Origin: Gammaproteobacteria bacterium
GTDB taxonomy: Bacteria > Pseudomonadota > Gammaproteobacteria > UBA5335 > SLRW01
Direction of reading: 5' to 3'
Assembly: GCA_007134115.1 (NCBI GenBank)
Contig: SLLK01000157.1
Span: 1 to 12,653 of the forward strand
DNA length: 12,653 nucleotides
Part shown: positions 1 to 6,000 of the stretch, in pieces
How the letters are laid out: each line of letters begins with the position of its first letter
Position numbering within the stretch: position 1 is the stretch's first letter
Program-made: the position numbers and the translations under genes
The notes under the pieces: generated by a model
The model's database searches: none
Told to the model about the DNA's origin: nothing
The model's input: only the letters and a program-made list of their open reading frames with translations

Positions 1-48
1 CTGAACTGCAGCTTGCCCGAAGCTGAACAACACCATTGGGCGCCTGAT

Positions 49-936
49 TCAACCGGACAGGTGCTCGCGACACAGGGCCAGCCAGCGCTCGATCCCCGGA
101 TTGAGGTATTTCTGGTGGTGCAGGATGAAATAGAAGTAGCGATGCAGGTCCCGATGCGGTATGTCCAGCGCAACCAGGCTGCCACGATCAAACTCATCCT
201 GCAGTGCGATGCGCGACAGGCAACCGATACCCAGCCCAGCCTCCACTGCGCGCTTGATACCCTCGGTATGCTGCAATTCCAGCAACACATGCATTTGTGG
301 CAGCAGCCCGTGCATGGCCCTGTCAAAGGCCTGACGCGTCCCCGAGCCAGGTTCACGCAGGATCCACGTGGCCGCCAGCAGATCGTCATCATTGAGCCGG
401 TATCGTTTGGCCAGCACATGGTCCGGCGCGCAAAAGGCCACCATGTCGTCCTCGCGCCAGGGCGTCACCACCAGCTCCGGATTGTGCAGCTCACCTTCGA
501 TCAGGCCCACATCAAGCTCAAAGTTGGTCACCGCGGCGGCAATGTGCGCCGTATTATCCACATGCAGCGACACCCGCGCGCCATTGTCTTCCTCCATGAA
601 CCGCGCCATCAGGCCGACCGCGAGATAATTGCCGATAGTCAGTGTAGCGCCCACCTTGAGCAGTCCACTCTCCTCGTGACGGGACAGCGCCCGCTCCAGG
701 GTTCGTGCCTGCTCCAGCAGCGCCTCTGCCCGCGGCCGCATGGCGCGCCCCAGGGCATTGATCTGCAGACGCTTGCCCACGCGGTCAAAGAGCTGGATGT
801 CGAACTGGTGCTCCAGTTCGCGCAGCGCGCCACTGGCCGCCGACTGGGACATAGAGAGGCTGTGTGCCGCGCGTGTGATGTTCTCGTGGTGCGCAGCGGC
901 GAGGAAGACCTCGAGCTGGCGCAATGTATATCGCAT
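49..936 (-). CDS. finR: LysR-type transcriptional regulator, FinR-like
   Basis: A full-length LysR-type regulator of 295 residues. The N-terminal winged helix-turn-helix spans about residues 3–63, with the family pattern TRAAHSLSMSQSAASGALRE followed by LEHQFDIQLFDR. A linker helix (about 64–90) leads into a periplasmic-binding-like effector domain (about 91–295). It is divergently placed from a ferredoxin–NADP reductase gene, which is the arrangement of finR and fpr in Pseudomonas, where FinR activates fpr under superoxide stress. By that synteny its target is most likely the neighbouring fpr and its own promoter. The ATG at 934–936 has a GGAG ribosome site 8 bases upstream, and that site sits inside a perfect palindrome (936–952), suggesting autoregulation. 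LysR family membership is certain; the FinR assignment rests on synteny and was not checked by alignment. Effector unknown. Confidence 0.9.
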   Translation of the reverse strand: MRYTLRQLEVFLAAAHHENITRAAHSLSMSQSAASGALRELEHQFDIQLFDRVGKRLQINALGRAMRPRAEALLEQARTLERALSRHEESGLLKVGATLTIGNYLAVGLMARFMEEDNGARVSLHVDNTAHIAAAVTNFELDVGLIEGELHNPELVVTPWREDDMVAFCAPDHVLAKRYRLNDDDLLAATWILREPGSGTRQAFDRAMHGLLPQMHVLLELQHTEGIKRAVEAGLGIGCLSRIALQDEFDRGSLVALDIPHRDLHRYFYFILHHQKYLNPGIERWLALCREHLSG

Positions 937-983
937 ATCGGAATCTCCGATAACTTATATAGGTATATCCTGTTTTACCGATA
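936..983. promoter_or_regulatory. LysR-type operator region between finR-like gene and fpr
   Basis: A perfect 17-bp palindrome, TATCGG-AATCT-CCGATA, occupies 936–952 and fits the T-N11-A style of LysR operators. A further half-site copy CCGATA lies at 978–983, 31 bp (about three helical turns) after the CCGATA at 947–952, so one tetramer could contact all three half-sites on the same DNA face. The palindrome covers the Shine-Dalgarno sequence and the first base of the start codon of the regulator gene. Function is inferred from geometry and position. The rest of the gap to 1064 is AT-rich promoter DNA with no convincing sigma-70 −35 box, as expected for an activated fpr promoter. Confidence 0.55.
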
Positions 984-1064
984 TTCTGCTACGGGTGTAA
1001 GGTGAGCGCAAGTTAATAGCTATACGTAATTAATACACATATTGATATTCCAGAGGCGAATATA

Positions 1065-1838
1065 ATGTCGAATCTCAACACCGAAACCGTGACCGACGTG
1101 CATCACTGGACAGACACCCTGTTCAGCTTCCGCACCACGCGCGACCCCGGCTTTCGTTTTGAGAATGGCCACTTCACCATGATCGGCCTGGAGCAGGAAG
1201 GTCGGCCCCTGTTGCGCGCCTACAGCATGGCCAGCGCCAACCACGAGGACTACCTGGAGTTCTTCAGCATCAAGGTGCCCGATGGCCCGCTGACTTCGCA
1301 GCTGCAGAAGATCCAGACCGGCGACAAGATACTGGTCAGCCGCAAGCCCACCGGCAGCCTGCTGCTGCACCACCTGCATCCCGGACGCCACCTGTATCTG
1401 CTCAGCACCGGCACCGGCCTGGCGCCGTTTCTGAGCCTGATCAAGGATCCCGAGCTGTACGAGAACTTCGACAAGGTGATCCTGGTGCACGGCTGCCGCT
1501 ATGTGGAAGAGCTGGCTTACCGTGATGTGATCACCAGCAAGCTGCCCGAGAACGAATACCTCGGCGACCTGGTACGCGACAAACTGCTCTACTACCCCAC
1601 CGTGACCCGCGAATCTTTCCGCAACCAGGGTCGCATCACGCACCTGATCGAGAGCGGCAAGCTGTTCGAGGATCTGGGGACGCCGCCGCTGAACGTGGAC
1701 AACGACCGCTTCATGATCTGCGGCAGCCCGGAAATGCTCAAGGATACCTGCGAACTGCTGGAAAGCCGGGGTTTCCACGAATACCGCGCCGGCAAGCCCG
1801 GCCACTACGTCATCGAACGCGCTTTTGTCGAACGCTGA
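1065..1838 (+). CDS. fpr: Ferredoxin–NADP(+) reductase
   Basis: A cytoplasmic FAD flavoenzyme of 257 residues that transfers electrons between NADPH and ferredoxin or flavodoxin; in relatives it supports iron–sulfur and oxidative-stress metabolism. Visible signatures are the FAD-binding RAYS motif (residues 51–54), the NADP loop GTGTGLAP-like segment STGTGLAPFLS (114–124), VHGCRY (141–146), MICGSPEML (217–225) and the C-terminus FVER. An ending of this kind, without a terminal tyrosine, is typical of the bacterial FPR subclass of Pseudomonas and Azotobacter. Length matches the family (about 258). The ATG follows an AGAGGCG ribosome site at 1052–1058. It is divergent from the FinR-like regulator and probably controlled by it. 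The last 34 bases overlap the 3′ end of the convergent acyltransferase frame. Confidence 0.96.
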   Translation: MSNLNTETVTDVHHWTDTLFSFRTTRDPGFRFENGHFTMIGLEQEGRPLLRAYSMASANHEDYLEFFSIKVPDGPLTSQLQKIQTGDKILVSRKPTGSLLLHHLHPGRHLYLLSTGTGLAPFLSLIKDPELYENFDKVILVHGCRYVEELAYRDVITSKLPENEYLGDLVRDKLLYYPTVTRESFRNQGRITHLIESGKLFEDLGTPPLNVDNDRFMICGSPEMLKDTCELLESRGFHEYRAGKPGHYVIERAFVER

Positions 1839-3313
1839 GCGCGCCTGGAACCTGCCCGGCGGGCGCCCTGCCGGGCAGGCGCCCCGGGCAGCCCCCGCGA
1901 GGGGGCCCCGAGCAGTTGCACCACAGAATTGGCGTAGTAGCGAAACAGGGCGCGCTCACCCGCTACCAGCCTGTAGCCCGCATCATCACCCTTGACCATG
2001 CCGCGTAACTTGAGAATGCGCAGCCCCAGCTCCACCGCGTAGGGCGGCGCGCGGCGCGGTACATACGCGCTGCCCGAATCCTCAATCCGCTCCACCGCCG
2101 CGGCAAAAGCCTCCTGCAACGCCTCGCGGCTCCACGCACGGCGCGGCGCGCTGAGAAAGATCCAGCACATCACGGGTACCGGCAAGGCCGGCACCACCTC
2201 GCCAATGCGCTCCAGCAGGTGCGCGGCAAAGCGCTGGGTCTGCTTGATGCGCTGCTCACGCGGCAGGGCCCGCATATCCAGCTGACCCGCAAGACACCAC
2301 TGGCGCAGCGACACCGGCTCACCAAAAGCCGCCGAAGCATAGCCCATGCGATACCACTCGCCGCGGAAACGCTTGCGTACACGACGACCCAGATAACGCA
2401 GCGCGCTGAACATGGCGTACCACGTCGACTTGCGCTCCGCCTTGAGCTTGCCGGCATCCCGCAGCAGCCTGCGATCCTCCAGCACCCAGTCATAGTTCAC
2501 GCCCACCGGGATGAACAGCACATCACGCTCACCCTGCGGATCGAAATCTCGCAGCACATAGTCAAACAAGCCGATGCGCGGTTCACGAAACGCACCGTCG
2601 CGGCTGAGCCCGCCCTCGGGGAACATGGCCTGAACCACCCCCCCTTCCACGGCCATTTGCACATAGCGCTCGAGTACCCGGCGATAGAGCTCATTGCCCG
2701 AGTCGCGGCGCACAAAGAAACCACCGAGGGCCTGTATTAGCTGCTGGAAAGGCCAGATACGCGCCCATTCGCCTACCGCATAGGAAAGCAGGGTGTGCTT
2801 GAGCGCCAGATAGGCCACCAGCACATAGTCCATATTACTGCGATGATTGATCACAAAGACGATACTCGCCTGGCGATCGAGTTTTTCCAGGCCCAGCTGC
2901 TCGGCATAGGCCAGGCGTACGCGGTAGAAGCGCCGGATCAGGCGTCGCGCAATAATATTGGCAATACCCAGATACACGTAGGCATTGAGCGAGGGCACGA
3001 TCTCCTTGGCGTAGCTTTCCGCGCGCGCCAGCGCCACGTCCCACGGGGTGCCGGTACGCTCGCAGAAACGGCGCACTTCCTCGAGCACTGCGGGATCATA
3101 GGTCAGGCGGTCAACCAGCACCTTGCGCTTGGTCAGCGAGAACGTCGGCAGCTTGAGCTTGAGCCGCCGATTGAGCTGCTCGATAACAAAGTTGACCCGG
3201 CGCCGGAAAAACCAGCGCACGCCCGGCAACAGCAGTCGCTCTGCCAGCACCCACAGAGCGAGTACGCCGATAATCACCAGCGCCCACAGCGGTAGCTCTA
3301 CCGTCCCTGTCAT
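1805..3313 (-). CDS. PlsB-like glycerolipid acyltransferase, membrane-anchored
   Basis: A 502-residue acyltransferase of the PlsC/PlsB superfamily, which transfers a fatty acyl group to glycerol-3-phosphate or its 1-acyl form in phospholipid synthesis at the inner membrane. One N-terminal membrane segment (about residues 8–29) is followed by the catalytic core: NHRSNMD (H157, D162; the HX4D motif), GGFFVRR (197–203), FPEGGLSRDG (231–240; E233 in the FPEGG block) and IPVGVNYD (268–275). The motif spacing and EGG-SR-G pattern resemble glycerol-3-phosphate acyltransferases more than short PlsC enzymes, so the true acceptor is uncertain. An ATG 97 codons further upstream is possible in frame, but the start at 3313 has a strong AGGGGGG ribosome site and begins directly before the membrane segment, while the extra stretch looks non-coding. 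The last 34 or so residues are a Pro/Ala/Arg-rich tail read through hairpin DNA into fpr, and look like a stop-loss extension. Confidence 0.88.
   Translation of the reverse strand: MTGTVELPLWALVIIGVLALWVLAERLLLPGVRWFFRRRVNFVIEQLNRRLKLKLPTFSLTKRKVLVDRLTYDPAVLEEVRRFCERTGTPWDVALARAESYAKEIVPSLNAYVYLGIANIIARRLIRRFYRVRLAYAEQLGLEKLDRQASIVFVINHRSNMDYVLVAYLALKHTLLSYAVGEWARIWPFQQLIQALGGFFVRRDSGNELYRRVLERYVQMAVEGGVVQAMFPEGGLSRDGAFREPRIGLFDYVLRDFDPQGERDVLFIPVGVNYDWVLEDRRLLRDAGKLKAERKSTWYAMFSALRYLGRRVRKRFRGEWYRMGYASAAFGEPVSLRQWCLAGQLDMRALPREQRIKQTQRFAAHLLERIGEVVPALPVPVMCWIFLSAPRRAWSREALQEAFAAAVERIEDSGSAYVPRRAPPYAVELGLRILKLRGMVKGDDAGYRLVAGERALFRYYANSVVQLLGAPSRGLPGAPARQGARRAGSRRAQRSTKARSMT
1851..1906. repeat. 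Two GC-rich hairpins between convergent fpr and acyltransferase
   Basis: CCTGCCCGGC (1851–1860) and GCCGGGCAGG (1870–1879) form a perfect 10-bp stem with a 9-base loop. A second perfect 6-bp stem, GCCCCC/GGGGGC, closes on a GCGA tetraloop at 1891–1906. They start 12 bases after the fpr stop codon, the usual place for a terminator, but neither strand shows a U-tract, so an intrinsic terminator is not proven. Both lie inside the last codons of the minus-strand acyltransferase frame. Confidence 0.5.
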
Positions 3314-3341
3314 CCGTCCCCCCTGAAAATGATCACCCTCG

Positions 3342-3372
3342 AGTATAGGCACAATCGCACAAGGCCCTGCAA
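3342..3372 (-). promoter_or_regulatory. Possible sigma-70 promoter of the acyltransferase gene
   Basis: On the minus strand TATACT (3347–3342) is a good −10 box. A poor −35 candidate TTGCAG lies 19 bases upstream (3372–3367). Transcription would begin near 3335, giving a leader of about 22 bases before the AGGGGGG ribosome site and the ATG at 3313. It lies downstream of the minus-strand terminator at 3436–3472, so the gene would not depend on reading through that terminator. Assigned by eye from the −10 box only. Confidence 0.4.
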
Positions 3373-3435
3373 CGCAGTGGACCCGCGCCCGCGACAGAGC
3401 ACTTGAAACTGAAAACGCCCCGCCCTCCGGGGGCC

Positions 3436-3472
3436 AAAAAAAATGGCCGGCTTGCGGGGGAACAAGCCGGCC
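3436..3472 (-). terminator. Intrinsic terminator on the minus strand with no gene in front of it
   Basis: GGCCGGCTTG (3445–3454) and CAAGCCGGCC (3463–3472) are a perfect 10-bp stem with an 8-base loop. On the minus strand the hairpin is followed by A and then eight T residues (3443–3436), the classic Rho-independent layout. The nearest protein gene upstream on that strand lies beyond the DUF1329 gene, several kilobases away and behind its own terminator, so the transcript it ends must start in the gap 3473–3743 or be antisense to the transporter. Confidence 0.85.
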
Positions 3473-3544
3473 CAACGTACCTCCAGGGGTTGGAGTCGAG
3501 GGAGGAGAGCGTGGCGATGGCCGCAGGCCATTGCCGTGGTACGT
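3436..3544 (-). ncRNA. Candidate structured small RNA or leader RNA ending at an intrinsic terminator
   Basis: Read on the minus strand from 3544 to 3436, the segment can fold as a three-way junction followed directly by a terminator. ACGTACC (3544–3538) pairs with GGTACGT (3481–3475), a perfect 7-bp closing helix. Inside it are one 10-position stem, GGCAATGGCC/GGCCATCGCC (3535–3526 with 3522–3513, loop TGC, one A·C mismatch), and a 5-bp stem, CTCCA/TGGAG (3495–3491 with 3485–3481). The closing helix and the small stem compete for base 3481. The terminator hairpin follows two to three bases later. A pyrimidine-rich unpaired stretch, CTCTCCTCCCTC, between the inner stems contains CCTCC and could pair with ribosome binding sites. 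A weak −10 (TAGTCT, 3554–3549) would start transcription near 3542. No known RNA family was recognised. The G·U pair that replaces the mismatch on the plus strand leaves strand choice open, but only the minus strand has a terminator. Confidence 0.35.
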
Positions 3545-3743
3545 GTCCAGACTACAGATGCCGACTGACCGCACACTGAACGGCACACAACCCCAACTGA
3601 ACAAGGCTCGCCACCGGGCCGACCGGCCGGCATGCGACGGTGGTTGCTCACTCGGTTATCATGTGGGCGCAGATACCGTCATTGACGCGACCGCAGCCAC
3701 CGACACAAGTCGCGGCGCGCCGCTACCAGGAATTGCGCCAACC

Positions 3744-4910
3744 ATGAACGCCCTCAACACAGCCAGAGCCGAAGCGCAGGAAAGCTACACGGCCAAACGC
3801 CGGGTCACTCTGGTCGGCGCTGCCGTCAACGGCCTGCTCGGCATTGGCAAGGTGATCACCGGCATCATCGGCCAGTCACAGGCGCTGGTGGTGGACGGGG
3901 TGCATTCCTTTTCCGACCTGGCCAGCGATGCGCTGGTGATGTGGGCGGCCCGCATGGGTTCCATGGAAGCCGACCACAACCATCCCTACGGACATGAGCG
4001 CTTCGAAACCGCCGCCACGCTGGCGGTAGGCATTGTGCTGCTGCTGGTGGCGGCCGGTTTCGCCTGGGACGCTGTGGTAAGGCTCATCAACCCCGAGTTG
4101 CTGGGCAACCCCGGCTGGCTGGCGCTGAGCGCCGCCCTGCTGTCCGTGGCTTTCAAGGAGGGGCTGTATCACTACACGCGCAAGGTAGCCGATGCCTACA
4201 GATCCAACCTGATCCGCGCCAACGCCTGGCATCATCGCAGCGATGCCCTGTCCTCCGTGGTCGTCATCATCGCCGTCATCGGCTCCATGGCCGGCGCCCC
4301 CTGGCTGGACGCCGTGGCCGCGCTGGTCGTCGCGCTGATGGTCGGCTGGGTGGGTGGCCAGCTGGCCTGGGGCGCGGGTCGTGAACTGGTGGACACCGGC
4401 CTGGGCCCGCGCCAGTTACGCACCATCAGCACCCTGATCAATTCGGTGGACGGCGTGCAGAGCCACAGCGACCTGCGCACCCGACAAATGGGCGCCACCA
4501 CTCTGGTCGACGTGCGTATCCGGGTGCACCCGGATATTTCGGTGTCCGAGGGACACCGCATCAGCGACGCCGTACTGGAGCGCGTGCGCGACAACCTGGA
4601 GCATGTGGCGGATGTGTTCATCCACGTCGACCCGGAACCCGACGAGGCCGCCGACCGCAGCGCCTCGCTACCGCTGCGCCAGGAAGTGGAGGCGGCGCTG
4701 CGCGAGGCGTGGCGGGAGATCCTGCCGCAACTGGAGCAGAGCGAGTTGCGCCTGCACTATCGTAACGGACGCGTGGATGTGGAACTCATCCTGCCGGCGG
4801 CTACCGATGCCCCGGATATCAGTCCGGCCCGGCTGCGCCGCAAGCTGCAAAGGGCAGCCCGCGACATCGAATATGCGGGCGCCATCCGGGTGCTGTACAG
4901 CGCTTCCTGA
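3744..4910 (+). CDS. Cation diffusion facilitator (probable zinc/iron efflux transporter) with C-terminal extension
   Basis: A 388-residue inner-membrane metal/proton antiporter of the CDF family (FieF/ZitB type), exporting divalent cations from the cytoplasm. TM2 carries DGVHSFSDLASD (51–62) and TM5 carries AWHHRSD (161–167). The four transport-site positions thus read H54, D58, H163, D167, the HD–HD set that in ZitB and ZnT proteins favours zinc over cadmium, unlike the DD–HD set of FieF. HPYGHERFE (80–88) follows TM2. A cytoplasmic dimerisation domain covers about 215–297 and ends in VFIHVDPEPD. About 80 further residues (308–388) form an extra domain absent from FieF-size (about 300 aa) members. 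I chose the ATG at 3744 because it matches the usual family N-terminus; the ribosome site (AGGAA, about 12 bases away) is weak. The metalloprotease gene starts 47 bases downstream, probably co-transcribed. Confidence 0.92.
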   Translation: MNALNTARAEAQESYTAKRRVTLVGAAVNGLLGIGKVITGIIGQSQALVVDGVHSFSDLASDALVMWAARMGSMEADHNHPYGHERFETAATLAVGIVLLLVAAGFAWDAVVRLINPELLGNPGWLALSAALLSVAFKEGLYHYTRKVADAYRSNLIRANAWHHRSDALSSVVVIIAVIGSMAGAPWLDAVAALVVALMVGWVGGQLAWGAGRELVDTGLGPRQLRTISTLINSVDGVQSHSDLRTRQMGATTLVDVRIRVHPDISVSEGHRISDAVLERVRDNLEHVADVFIHVDPEPDEAADRSASLPLRQEVEAALREAWREILPQLEQSELRLHYRNGRVDVELILPAATDAPDISPARLRRKLQRAARDIEYAGAIRVLYSAS

Positions 4911-4957
4911 TGGCCGCGCTGAACCAATCGCCGGGCAAACGCCGCGGAGTGTAGCCG

Positions 4958-5914
4958 ATGACGGATCGCCACTGGTATTCAGGCGCGCTGCTGGGTCTGT
5001 GCCTGGCCGCAACGGGCACTTCCGCAGTGGCCGCCGACAGCGTGACAGACATCTGCGCCGAACCCCTCCCCTGGCGGGTGGGTGACGTAGACCCCCGCTT
5101 CAATATAGAACCCGAGGATTTTGCCCGCGAAGTGCGCATGGCCGCTGAACACTGGAACGAAGCGGCCGGGCGCCTGGTGCTGGTACACGACGAACACCGC
5201 GGCTTTCCCGTCCACCTGGAGTACGACCAGCGGCAGGAGCAGGCGCGGGAGGTTGTGCGCCTGGGCCGCGAGCTTGAACAGCTGCGCGACCGCGCTCAAA
5301 GCGAAGACGATCGCCTGGGCTTTGATCAGTCGGCCTGGGAGGATCAACGCGACGCCCACCGCACCCGTATCCAGGCATTCGAGCGTAAACTGCATGAACA
5401 CAACCGACGGGTCGAGAATCTCAATCGCGGAGGCGGCCAAAGCGGCGACCGGGCCGCTATTGAACGACAGGGCCGCGAACTGGCCGAACAGCGCCGACAA
5501 CTGACCACGGAAGGCGACCGGCTCAGTGCGGCGGCGGATCATCTGACGCGCCGGGTTGAGCGCTACAACGCGCTGGTCGCGCGTATCAATCGCAAGGTGG
5601 CCGAACTCAATGCCGCCACCGCACGCATGCCGGAACGTTCCGGAGAATACCGTGCACAACGCCAAACCGACTGGCGCGGCAACCTGATTCGTATAGAACG
5701 CGAGATCTCCATCTATTTCTATTTCCGCGACGAAGACCTGCGCCTCACCCTGGCCCACGAACTGGGCCACGCGCTGGGACTGGACCACGTGGATGATCCT
5801 GAAGCGGTGATGCATGCTTCTTACACCGTCACTGACTATCGTTACAGCGAACCGCTACAACTGAGCGGGGCTGATGTGCGCGCCTTGCAGGCCTTGTGTG
5901 CGACCGGTAGATAA
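4958..5914 (+). CDS. Secreted matrixin-type zinc metalloprotease split by a coiled coil
   Basis: A 318-residue exported protein. Residues 1–26 are a signal peptide (hydrophobic core then SAVAA, cleavage near 25/26), so it acts in the periplasm or outside. The metzincin site is HELGHALGLDH (H267, E268, H271, H277) with a Met-turn at M285 (EAVMH). The N-terminal part (about 38–90) looks like the first half of a matrixin domain and is separated from the catalytic helix (from about 240) by roughly 130 residues rich in E, R, Q and L with heptad character (about 92–222): a long coiled-coil insertion with a Gly-rich break near 157–163. Two cysteines, C33 and C314, bracket the mature protein and could form a disulfide. 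The substrate is unknown. The ATG at 4958 has GCGGAG upstream. It follows the cation transporter by 47 bases and ends in the terminator at 5938–5973. Confidence 0.85.
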   Translation: MTDRHWYSGALLGLCLAATGTSAVAADSVTDICAEPLPWRVGDVDPRFNIEPEDFAREVRMAAEHWNEAAGRLVLVHDEHRGFPVHLEYDQRQEQAREVVRLGRELEQLRDRAQSEDDRLGFDQSAWEDQRDAHRTRIQAFERKLHEHNRRVENLNRGGGQSGDRAAIERQGRELAEQRRQLTTEGDRLSAAADHLTRRVERYNALVARINRKVAELNAATARMPERSGEYRAQRQTDWRGNLIRIEREISIYFYFRDEDLRLTLAHELGHALGLDHVDDPEAVMHASYTVTDYRYSEPLQLSGADVRALQALCATGR

Positions 5915-5937
5915 CCCCCGTCATTTGCTCAGCGCAC

Positions 5938-5973
5938 AAAAAAAACCGGGCGGGGATTCCCCCGCCCGGTTTT
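5938..5973. terminator. Bidirectional intrinsic terminator
   Basis: CCGGGCGGGG (5945–5954) and CCCCGCCCGG (5959–5968) form a perfect 10-bp stem with an ATTC loop. It is flanked by seven A residues on the left (5938–5944) and five T residues on the right (5969–5973), so it works on both strands. It ends the metalloprotease transcript (plus) and the DUF1329 gene (minus). Confidence 0.93.
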
Positions 5974-6000
5974 TGCGGCTATCAAGCCGAACGTCGGCGA

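Larger units (their letters stand above)
3314..3743. other. Long divergent intergenic region with RNA-like structure
   Basis: This 430-base gap separates the acyltransferase and the cation transporter. From left to right it holds the likely acyltransferase promoter (3342–3372), a minus-strand intrinsic terminator (3436–3472), a foldable segment ahead of it (3475–3544), and about 200 bases (3545–3743) in which I see no gene and only a weak −10-like TATCAT at 3657–3662 on the plus strand for the transporter. Open frames through the gap have no recognisable product and no good ribosome site. Confidence 0.6.

Noticed and set aside
1..48. Short inverted repeat CAGCTT/AAGCTG (9–25) after the LysR stop codon as a terminator
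   Set aside because: Only 6 bp of stem and no T-tract on the minus strand; could be chance.
13..1005. 330-codon open frame antisense to the LysR gene
   Set aside because: Antisense shadow; composition is Gln/His-rich and unlike a protein family.
3313..3604. N-terminal extension of the acyltransferase to an ATG at 3604
   Set aside because: It would translate the terminator hairpin and its T-tract, has no family similarity, and the ATG at 3313 has a much better ribosome site.
3531..3743. N-terminal extension of the cation transporter to an ATG at 3531
   Set aside because: The 71 extra residues are not CDF-like, and the family N-terminus begins at the ATG at 3744.
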